Source: Stenotrophomonas sp. 704A1
Lineage (GTDB): Bacteria > Pseudomonadota > Gammaproteobacteria > Xanthomonadales > Xanthomonadaceae
DNA length: 64,000 bases
Assembly (NCBI RefSeq): GCF_030549525.1
Contig: NZ_CP130831.1
Coordinates: 1,575,501 to 1,639,500 of the forward strand
Direction of reading: 5' to 3'
The notes under the pieces were generated by a model. The model did no database searches. It was not told where the DNA came from and was given only the letters and a program-made list of their open reading frames with translations. This document shows positions 57,731-64,000 of this stretch, piece by piece (within the stretch, counting starts at the first letter, position 1; the number at the start of each line of letters is the position of its first letter). A program made the position numbers and the translations under genes.

Positions 57731-59041
57731 ATGCTCTCCGTCCTAAAGAACCGCACCTACCGCCACCTGTTCACCGCGCAGGTGATCGCACTCGTCGGCA
57801 CAGGCCTGATGACGGTAGCGCTCGGCCTACTTGCCTACGAGCTGGCCGGGGCCGATGCAGGTGCGGTGCTCGGGTCGGCGCTGGCTATCAAGATGCTGGC
57901 CTATGTGGGAGTCGCTCCAGTCGCACAGGCCTTCGCCGACCAGTTCCCGCGACGGTCATTGCTCGTAGCGCTGGACCTGGTACGAGCGGTTGTCGCGATC
58001 TGTTTGCCCTTTGTCACCGAGGTCTGGCAGATCTATCTGCTGATCTTTGTCCTGCAAGCGGCATCCGCCGGCTTCACGCCGACTTTCCAAGCCACTATCC
58101 CGGACATCCTTCCCGATGAAGAGGACTACACGAAGGCGCTGTCGCTGTCCCGGCTGGCCTATGACCTGGAAAGCCTGATTTCCCCGATGCTGGCTGCTGC
58201 GCTGCTGACCGTCATCAGCTTTCACAACCTGTTCGCGGGAACAGTGCTCGGTTTCCTCGTTTCAGCCGCGCTCGTGGTCAGCGTGCGGTTGCCCACAACT
58301 ATTCCCGGACCGCGCCGCGGCATTTGGGATCGCACGACCCGCGGCACACGCATCTATCTCGCTACGCCACGCCTGCGGGGCCTGCTGGCGATCAGCTTGG
58401 CCGTCTCGGCGGCGGGCGCCATGGTGATCGTGAACACGGTGGTTCTCGTGAAGGCGCGCTTTGGCCTAGGCGAGGTCGAAGTGGCGTCGGCACTGGCGGC
58501 ATTCGGAGGCGGTTCGATGGTGGCAGCCTTCGTTCTGCCATCCTTACTGGAAAAGGTGGCCGACCGAACCGCGATGCTCACCGGCGCTACCGTACTGGTC
58601 GTGGGCACGGGGATCGGCGCACTGCTGCCGAGCTATGCATTGTTGCTGCCGCTGTGGTTGATCATCGGCTTTGGCTACAGCGTGGCGCAAACGCCATCCG
58701 GCCGTCTTCTGCGCCGCTCGGCCCATGCCGAGGACCGTCCTGCGATCTTCGCGGCACACTTCGCGCTGTCGCACGCCTGTTGGCTCATCTGCTACCCACT
58801 TGCCGGCCGCTTCGGCGCGGTCATGGGCTTGCCATCGACCTTCATTGTCATGTCCCTGGTCGGCTTGGCCGGCGTGGCGCTGACGCTCTGGCTGTGGCCG
58901 GCCAGCGACCCTTCTGACGTGGCGCATGACCACCCCAGCTTGCCGCCGGATCACCCTCATTTACGCACACACGCAGACCAAGGCAGGCACCATCACCAGC
59001 TGATTCTGGATGACCTGCACCGTATCTGGCCGAAAGGATAG
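57731..59041 (+). CDS. MFS transporter with His-rich tail, NreB-like
   Basis: 436 residues, twelve predicted helices of the major facilitator type (LFTAQVIALVGTGLMTVALG at the start), and a cytoplasmic C-terminal tail rich in His and Asp (HDHPSLPPDHPHLRTH, then GRHHHQ). NreB-type nickel exporters have this plan. Co-transcribed with the CsoR/RcnR-like sensor. Nickel is the best guess; cobalt is possible. Confidence 0.83.
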   Translation: MLSVLKNRTYRHLFTAQVIALVGTGLMTVALGLLAYELAGADAGAVLGSALAIKMLAYVGVAPVAQAFADQFPRRSLLVALDLVRAVVAICLPFVTEVWQIYLLIFVLQAASAGFTPTFQATIPDILPDEEDYTKALSLSRLAYDLESLISPMLAAALLTVISFHNLFAGTVLGFLVSAALVVSVRLPTTIPGPRRGIWDRTTRGTRIYLATPRLRGLLAISLAVSAAGAMVIVNTVVLVKARFGLGEVEVASALAAFGGGSMVAAFVLPSLLEKVADRTAMLTGATVLVVGTGIGALLPSYALLLPLWLIIGFGYSVAQTPSGRLLRRSAHAEDRPAIFAAHFALSHACWLICYPLAGRFGAVMGLPSTFIVMSLVGLAGVALTLWLWPASDPSDVAHDHPSLPPDHPHLRTHADQGRHHHQLILDDLHRIWPKG

Positions 59042-59109
59042 GCACATTTTCTCGTTGCGGCATCACAACGCATGGCTTCGGAGGCTGAGAAGGGTGAGCG
59101 AAAATATAT

Positions 59110-59131
59110 CACATGAACACATATTCATGTG
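59110..59131 (+). promoter_or_regulatory. SmtB-type operator upstream of czcD
   Basis: CACATGAA (59110-59117) and TTCATGTG (59124-59131) are perfect inverted copies with six bases between. The same layout (TGAA-N6-TTCA) occurs at 60750-60771. Located 44 bases before the czcD start. Confidence 0.75.
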
Positions 59132-59174
59132 TTATATTTCGCCATAGTCAAACACTCAACCAGCAGAGGCGCCC

Positions 59175-60197
59175 ATGTCCCAATCCAATGCACATGACCA
59201 TGGTCACGACCATGATCACGACCACACCCCCACAGTGACGAGCGCCAACGAGCGCAAGGTTCTGGTTTCCTTCTTCCTGATCTTCGGCTTCATGCTCGTG
59301 GAAGCTGTCGGCGGCGTGCTGTCGGGCTCGCTAGCCCTACTTGCCGATGCTGGCCACATGCTGACCGACGCCGTGGCACTTGCCCTGGCTTACGCTGCCT
59401 TCCGATTCGGTCGCCGCGCAGCCGACAGCAAACGCACATTCGGTTACCTGCGCTTCGAGGTCATCGCCGGCTTCCTGAACGCCGTGACCCTGTTCGCGAT
59501 CGTCGCATGGATCGCCTACGAGGCGTGGGAGCGGCTGCAGGCGCCGCCCGTCATCCTCGCCGGCCCGATGATGATCGTCGCCGTGCTCGGCTTACTGATC
59601 AACGTCCTCGTGCTGTGGATCATGACCCGCGGCGAAACCGATCACGTCAATGTGAAAGGTGCCATCCTCCACGTGATGGGTGACCTGCTCGGCTCTGTCG
59701 GCGCCATCGTTGCAGCGATCGTCATCTACTTCACCGGCTGGACTCCGATCGACCCCATCCTGTCGGTTCTAGTAGCGGCGTTGATTCTGCGCAGCGCCTG
59801 GAAGCTCCTGGCCAAGTCGATCCATATCCTGTTGGAGGGTGCGCCAGAGGACGCTTCGCCGGAAAAGGTGGAACAAGGCCTGATGAGCACTGTGCCCGGC
59901 CTGGCGGCTGTCAGCCATGTTCACGTGTGGCAACTCACTTCCGGTCGCACGATGGCCACGCTACACGTTCGACCCAACGTGGACGAGGAGGCGCGAGCTG
60001 TGGTCAAGCGCGTCGAGGCGGTGCTGCGAGAGCAGTTCAGCATCGAACACGCCACAGTCGGAATCGACTGGAACTCGGAGGCTGACGAGAACATCTGCAG
60101 CCTGCAACCCACGACAGGCCGTCAGGACCACAGCGGCCACGACCACAGTGAGCACAATCATGACCATGACCACTCCGCTCCCGGTCACAAGCATTGA
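59175..60197 (+). CDS. czcD: Cation diffusion facilitator (Zn/Co/Cd), CzcD type
   Basis: 340 residues with six helices. Metal-site pairs ADAGHMLTD (TM2) and ILHVMGD (TM5) give the D/H...HxxxD motif of Zn-CDF proteins. His-rich N-terminus (HDHGHDHDHDH) and C-terminus (HSGHDHSEHNHDHDH). It exports Zn(II) and similar cations from cytoplasm to periplasm in exchange for protons. It is followed 43 bases later by an SmtB-like sensor, likely its regulator. Confidence 0.93.
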   Translation: MSQSNAHDHGHDHDHDHTPTVTSANERKVLVSFFLIFGFMLVEAVGGVLSGSLALLADAGHMLTDAVALALAYAAFRFGRRAADSKRTFGYLRFEVIAGFLNAVTLFAIVAWIAYEAWERLQAPPVILAGPMMIVAVLGLLINVLVLWIMTRGETDHVNVKGAILHVMGDLLGSVGAIVAAIVIYFTGWTPIDPILSVLVAALILRSAWKLLAKSIHILLEGAPEDASPEKVEQGLMSTVPGLAAVSHVHVWQLTSGRTMATLHVRPNVDEEARAVVKRVEAVLREQFSIEHATVGIDWNSEADENICSLQPTTGRQDHSGHDHSEHNHDHDHSAPGHKH

Positions 60198-60240
60198 GGC
60201 CGTGCTAGACGGTTCGCAGTTCACTTGAGGGTTTGAATCC

Positions 60241-60618
60241 ATGACATCCCGCAAAACCACCAGCGCCGCTATTGTGCAATGTTCGACCTCTAACCACGGC
60301 ACGACCACTGATGTCCTCGCACTATCGCAAAGTGACGTCGCTGTTCTGGCAGAGACCTTCCGCCTGCTGGGCGACCAATCGCGATTGAAAATCCTGTTGC
60401 AGTGCATGCGCGGATCGGTCGCAGTGGGCGACATTGCTGGCTCGCTAGACCTGTCGCAGTCCTTGGTCAGCCATCACCTGCGCCTGTTGCGCGGCGCGCG
60501 CCTCGTGCGCGGCGAGCGCCAAGCCAAGCACATCTTCTACGGCATTGCCGACCAGCACGTCAGCCAGGTACTCCAGGACATGGCGGTTCACATTTCGGAG
60601 GACAGACACGACGATTGA
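60241..60618 (+). CDS. SmtB/CzrA-like ArsR-family metal sensor
   Basis: 125 residues. Winged helix LSQSLVSHHLRLLRGARLVRG is nearly identical to the paralogue at 48544. Alpha-5 site D104-x-H106-x10-H117-x2-E120, which happens to have the same numbering as SmtB. Co-directional with czcD and preceded by its promoter; it probably represses czcD and perhaps the three-repeat gene through the TGAA-N6-TTCA operators. A terminator follows. Confidence 0.9.
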   Translation: MTSRKTTSAAIVQCSTSNHGTTTDVLALSQSDVAVLAETFRLLGDQSRLKILLQCMRGSVAVGDIAGSLDLSQSLVSHHLRLLRGARLVRGERQAKHIFYGIADQHVSQVLQDMAVHISEDRHDD

Positions 60619-60640
60619 CTGAACATGTGAGTGCGCGCCG

Positions 60641-60670
60641 GCCTACGCCTTCAAGGGGTAGGCTTTTTTT
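60641..60670 (+). terminator. Terminator of the czcD-arsR unit
   Basis: GCCTAC (60641-60646) pairs with GTAGGC (60658-60663), extended by CC/GG with one mismatch, then seven T. Confidence 0.8.
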
Positions 60671-60749
60671 GGCTATTAATCTAGAGAGACACCGGCGCGC
60701 CTTGCTGAATGCCTAGAAGACCCCAAGCAAAAAGCACTCTAAAAATAAA

Positions 60750-60771
60750 CACTTGAACATATCTTCATGTG
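60750..60771 (+). promoter_or_regulatory. SmtB-type operator upstream of the three-repeat gene
   Basis: CACTTGAA (60750-60757) and TTCATGTG (60764-60771), one mismatch, six-base centre. Matches the czcD operator in half-sites and spacing. Confidence 0.7.
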
Positions 60772-60847
60772 TGTTATTATTTGTCTACGGGGTATCCGAA
60801 AGGCGTAAGGACCACGCCATTATTTTTAACGTCAAGGAGTATTGACC

Positions 60848-61417
60848 ATGTCCAAGAAAATTCGCTTTGCTGTTCTGCTTTCCGCACTTTTTGCTGCTGG
60901 AGTAAACGCTCAACCGTTCGCCGCAGATATGACACGGCAACAGGTCCAGGAGGATCTGGCTGCTTGGAGGCAATCTGGGTTGGAAGCGTTGTCTCGCGGC
61001 GAAAGCGGCCCGGATACGTTCAGCCCTCAATACCAGGCTGCCTTTCAGCGCTACTTGCAATTGACCCAAGGTGATATGTATCAGGCGCCCTCAGCAGGAA
61101 AGACTCGTGCTGAAGTGATGGCTGATTTGGAACTGTGGAAAATCTCCGGCATGCACGCGTTCACCTCGCGCGGAATCACCACCGCTTCGCACACCCAAGC
61201 CTACCAACAAGCCTACGAGAGCTATCTCCAGCTCAAGCTGGGTGCGGCTTACAAGGCTCCGGTGGCATTGACTCGTGCTCAAGTAAAGAGTGATTTGGCA
61301 GATTGGCAGGTTGCGGGAATGGCTGGATTCTGGGCTGGTGAGCAGACGCCTGATACCTATAGTGATGCCTACCGCACCGCATTTGAAACCTACCAGATGC
61401 TGCGCAACAAAAAATGA
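60848..61417 (+). CDS. Periplasmic protein with three DUF4148-like repeats
   Basis: 189 residues from ATG 60848 with AAGGAGT eight bases upstream. Signal peptide (MSKKIRFAVLLSALFAAGVNA). Three ~50-residue repeats follow, each of the form TR-x-x-V-x-x-D-L-x-x-W-x-x-x-G, then a loop and Y-x-x-A-(F/Y)-x-x-Y-x-x-L/M. Openings are TRQQVQEDLAAW, TRAEVMADLELW and TRAQVKSDLADW. The opening resembles DUF4148 of Burkholderiales in outline. No Cys and few His. It stands alone, with an SmtB-like operator in front and cadA behind. Possibly a metal-stress envelope protein; function unknown. Confidence 0.85.
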   Translation: MSKKIRFAVLLSALFAAGVNAQPFAADMTRQQVQEDLAAWRQSGLEALSRGESGPDTFSPQYQAAFQRYLQLTQGDMYQAPSAGKTRAEVMADLELWKISGMHAFTSRGITTASHTQAYQQAYESYLQLKLGAAYKAPVALTRAQVKSDLADWQVAGMAGFWAGEQTPDTYSDAYRTAFETYQMLRNKK

Positions 61418-61494
61418 CTTAATGGCAGCTGCATAAAGCAGCGGTCGGATGGTTCAGCCAGAAAGAGATTCTTTCTTTTTTTTGAATAAACATA

Positions 61495-61516
61495 CAAACA
61501 AGTGTTCATTTGTTTG
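61495..61516 (+). promoter_or_regulatory. Dyad upstream of cadA
   Basis: CAAACAA (61495-61501) and TTGTTTG (61510-61516), eight bases apart, with TGTTCAT in the centre as in the other metal-sensor dyads. It lies 68 bases before the ATPase start in AT-rich DNA. Confidence 0.45.
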
Positions 61517-61583
61517 CATAACATTCCGATCGCTGATTTGTGCGTCCTGCCACGGCGATTACTCAGAGAACCAGGAGATTGAT

Positions 61584-64000
61584 ATGTCTTTGGAAACATT
61601 GGACGGCACAGGAGCGCAGGACGAACAACTGGGCTTTCGGGTCGAAGGTATGGATTGCGCCAGTTGCGTCGGCAAGATTGAAACAGCGCTTGGTCGAATT
61701 GATGGCGTATCAAATGTACAGGTTAATTTTACAAATGAGACGCTGACGTTGACGCGCAGCACAAGTAGCCGAAATACTGCACGCGACATTGCCAAGAAAA
61801 TCCGGTCCCTGGGCTTCGACGTGCAGGCACTGCCCGCGTCCGAAATGTCCGCAGCACCTGCACCGTGCCATGCGGCCCACGCGCATGACCACGCCGGCTG
61901 CGGCGGCCACCATGACCATGGGCATGCCCACGACCACGGGCACGATCATTCGCACGGCAAAGCGTGCGGTGATGACCATGGGCATGGCCATGCTCACGGC
62001 CATGCCCATGCCCATGACCACGGTCACGATCACGGGGCCTGCAGCGGGCATGACCATGCGCCGGCCTCTGCCTCCCGTGGAGCACCCAGCACGCCCCCCA
62101 ACGTGTCCATGCGCGTCGAGGGCATGGACTGCGCCAGTTGCGTCGGCAAGATCGAAACGGCGCTCGCTCGCATGGATGGCGTGTCCGATGCCCGCATAAA
62201 CTTCACCGCAGAAACGCTGGAATTGACGCTCGCGTCTGGCGGCCCCACGCAGCTCGGCCACATCGAGAAGACCATCAAGAGCCTGGGCTTCGGCGTCTCC
62301 GACGTGCGCCGCCATGATGGCTCAGCACCCGCGGCCCCAGCAGCAGCATCGACGGCGCGCCATCAGCGCTGGTGGCAGACGAAGAAAGGCAAGCACGTGC
62401 TGGGCCTGGGCGGCCTGATGGGCTCGGCCTACGCGATCGCGCAGTTCGTTCCTGGCTACGCTGAATGGATCTTCGCCGCTGCGGTGATCGCGGGCGTGCT
62501 GCCGTTCGCTCGCAAAGCCTTCGCGCTGGCTGTGTCAGGCTCGCCGTTCTCTATCGAAACGCTGATGGTCGTCGCCTCGCTGGGCGCGCTCGTGATAGGC
62601 GAGGCCGAGGAAGCTGCTGCCGTGGTGTTCCTGTTCGCGATCGGCGAGCTGCTGGAAAGCGTGGCCGCCGGCCGCGCGCGCGCCGGCATCAAGGCGCTGG
62701 CCTCCCTGGTGCCTAAGACGGCGGTACTGCTCGATGCCGCGGGCGGGCAGCGCGAAGTGCCCGCCGCTTCCCTGCGCGTGAGCGACCGCGTGCTGGTGCG
62801 CCCTGGTGACCGGGTGCCTGCGGACGGCAAGATCCTCCGCGGTGAAAGCAGCCTGGACGAGTCGCCTATCACCGGCGAGTCCGTACCGCGTCAAAAGGCT
62901 ATCGGTGCCGACGTGTTCGCCGGCTCCATCAACGTCGATGGCGTGCTCGAAGTACAAGTCGAGAAGACGGCATCGGACAACACCATTTCTCGCATCATCC
63001 AACTGGTGGAGCAGGCGCAGTCCTCCAAGGCGCCCACGGCTCGCTTCATCGAAAAGTTCAGCCGCTACTACACCCCTGCCGTCATGGCCATCGCGGCGTT
63101 GATCGTGGTGGTTCCGCCACTTGCCATGGGTGGCGACTGGGGTACCTGGCTGTACCGCGGCCTCGCACTGCTGTTGATTGCCTGCCCATGTGCGCTGGTG
63201 CTCTCCACACCGGCGGCCATCGCCTCGGGCCTTGCGGTGGCCACGCGACGGGGCCTGCTGATCAAGGGTGGCAACGCGTTGGAAACCATCGGCCGCGTGC
63301 GCGCCATTGCCTTCGACAAGACTGGCACGCTGACCGAGGGCAAGCCGCGCATCACCGAGGTCCTGCCCTTCGGGCTGTTCAAGCATCAACAGGTCCTTGC
63401 GCTTGCCGCCGCTGTCGAGTCCGGCTCAAACCATCCCTTGGCGAAGGCCATTGTCGCCCATGCCAAGAGCCTGGACGTGGCGATTCCCCAGGCCACGGGC
63501 GCATCGGCCATTGCCGGCAAGGCGGTGCGCGCCACCGTGAACGGCAGTGCGCTCGCTGTCGGATCGCCCGCCCATGCGGAACAGACGGCCACGCTGACAG
63601 CCGCGCACCGCAGGGAAATCGACAAGCTGGAGGATGGCGGCAAGACCGTGGTGGTCCTGTTCGACGAAGCCAGCAAGAACGTTCTGGGCCTGCTGGCCCT
63701 GCGCGACGAGCCCCGCCGCGACGCGCGCGAAGGCGTGGCCCAGCTCAACGCCATGGGCGTGCGCTCGGTCATGCTGACCGGCGACAACCGCCGCACCGCG
63801 CAGGCGATCGCCGGCAAGCTGGGCATCGAGTGGGAGGCCGAGCTGCTGCCGCAGGACAAGCTGCGCTTGGTCAACGAGATGAAGCGTGATGCCAAGGTGG
63901 CGATGGTCGGCGACGGCATCAACGACGCGCCGGCCCTGGCGACCGCCGACGTGGGTATCGCCATGGGCGGCGGCACGGACGTGGCGCTGGAAACCGCCGA
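61584..64000 (+). CDS. cadA: Zn/Cd/Pb-exporting P1B-type ATPase, 3' end outside window
   Basis: 805 residues visible from ATG 61584 (CAGGAG upstream); the window ends within the hinge/TM region after GDGINDAPA. Two HMA domains (Cys25/Cys28 and Cys183/Cys186, both GMDCASC) are joined by a His/Asp/Gly-rich linker of about 65 residues (about 92-157). Then membrane helices, SPITGES, CPC at 534-536 and DKTGT at 578. The class is P1B-2 (Zn/Cd/Pb). The His-rich linker may buffer Zn. Probably controlled by one of the ArsR sensors through the dyad upstream. Confidence 0.93.
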   Translation, partial: MSLETLDGTGAQDEQLGFRVEGMDCASCVGKIETALGRIDGVSNVQVNFTNETLTLTRSTSSRNTARDIAKKIRSLGFDVQALPASEMSAAPAPCHAAHAHDHAGCGGHHDHGHAHDHGHDHSHGKACGDDHGHGHAHGHAHAHDHGHDHGACSGHDHAPASASRGAPSTPPNVSMRVEGMDCASCVGKIETALARMDGVSDARINFTAETLELTLASGGPTQLGHIEKTIKSLGFGVSDVRRHDGSAPAAPAAASTARHQRWWQTKKGKHVLGLGGLMGSAYAIAQFVPGYAEWIFAAAVIAGVLPFARKAFALAVSGSPFSIETLMVVASLGALVIGEAEEAAAVVFLFAIGELLESVAAGRARAGIKALASLVPKTAVLLDAAGGQREVPAASLRVSDRVLVRPGDRVPADGKILRGESSLDESPITGESVPRQKAIGADVFAGSINVDGVLEVQVEKTASDNTISRIIQLVEQAQSSKAPTARFIEKFSRYYTPAVMAIAALIVVVPPLAMGGDWGTWLYRGLALLLIACPCALVLSTPAAIASGLAVATRRGLLIKGGNALETIGRVRAIAFDKTGTLTEGKPRITEVLPFGLFKHQQVLALAAAVESGSNHPLAKAIVAHAKSLDVAIPQATGASAIAGKAVRATVNGSALAVGSPAHAEQTATLTAAHRREIDKLEDGGKTVVVLFDEASKNVLGLLALRDEPRRDAREGVAQLNAMGVRSVMLTGDNRRTAQAIAGKLGIEWEAELLPQDKLRLVNEMKRDAKVAMVGDGINDAPALATADVGIAMGGGTDVALETA

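Noticed and set aside
61880..62060. Apparent simple repeat of CATGACCAC-type units, CRISPR-like at first sight
   Set aside because: It codes for the His/Asp-rich linker of CadA in a single open frame and has no regular spacer pattern. No CRISPR array was found in the window.

Overview
The window reads as a high-GC gammaproteobacterial chromosome of the Xanthomonadaceae, most likely Stenotrophomonas. The reasons are an Oar-like TonB receptor, a minor-pilin/PilY1 cluster, the long run comEC-exbB-exbD-msbA-lpxK-kdsB-ptp-uvrC-pgsA, and typical tRNA placement. This is judged from gene content only; no database search was possible.

Region 1 (1-38304) is core chromosome. It starts inside a monothiol glutaredoxin gene, followed by a short-chain dehydrogenase homologue whose catalytic residues look lost, an Oar-type TonB-dependent receptor, a candidate small RNA (about 4627-4714) and a PpnN-type nucleotide nucleosidase. 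A six-gene type IV pilus operon (fimT-pilV-pilW-pilX-pilY1-pilE, 6321-13277) comes next, then tRNA-Asn, a stray FimT-like pseudopilin, uvrB and two tRNA-Val genes. From 16.6 to 18.7 kb on the minus strand lies an unfamiliar group: a membrane-anchored TlpA-like thioredoxin, two tandem secreted four-cysteine peptides, a small exported protein and a lipoprotein. A MipA/OmpV porin faces a two-component system. A tightly packed plus-strand run then covers DNA uptake (comEC), ExbBD energy transduction, lipid A export and synthesis (msbA, lpxK, kdsB), a phosphatase, an NHL-repeat protein, uvrC and pgsA. Three identical tRNA-Gly(GCC) genes follow. Between the first and second are an Rrf2-type regulator, a type II NADH dehydrogenase-like flavoprotein (the two share a promoter motif) and a GGR-like flavoprotein.

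Region 2 (38305-64000, running off the right edge) is an integrated element at the 3' end of the third tRNA-Gly gene. Its 647-residue integrase and target match the ICEclc/PAGI-2 type. The cargo is a heavy-metal resistance block: copA-cueR with a ferredoxin and a decayed glutaredoxin-MauE gene; a tripartite HME-RND efflux operon with extra His-rich exported proteins; a CsoR/RcnR-like regulator with an NreB-like MFS exporter; a CzcD diffusion facilitator with an SmtB-like ArsR sensor; a three-repeat periplasmic protein; and a His-rich CadA/ZntA ATPase cut by the window end. Four metal sensors are present (CueR, two SmtB-like ArsR proteins and one CsoR-family protein), and most have recognisable operator-like dyads nearby. 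The first part of the cargo also carries LysR and XRE regulators and a deletion scar joining halves of hpd and an Lrp-type gene.

The loci least explained by known biology are the TlpA/peptide group (17.7-18.7 kb), the three-repeat exported protein under an SmtB-like operator (60.8-61.4 kb), the candidate small RNA near 4.6 kb and the non-catalytic C-terminal domain of the integrase.
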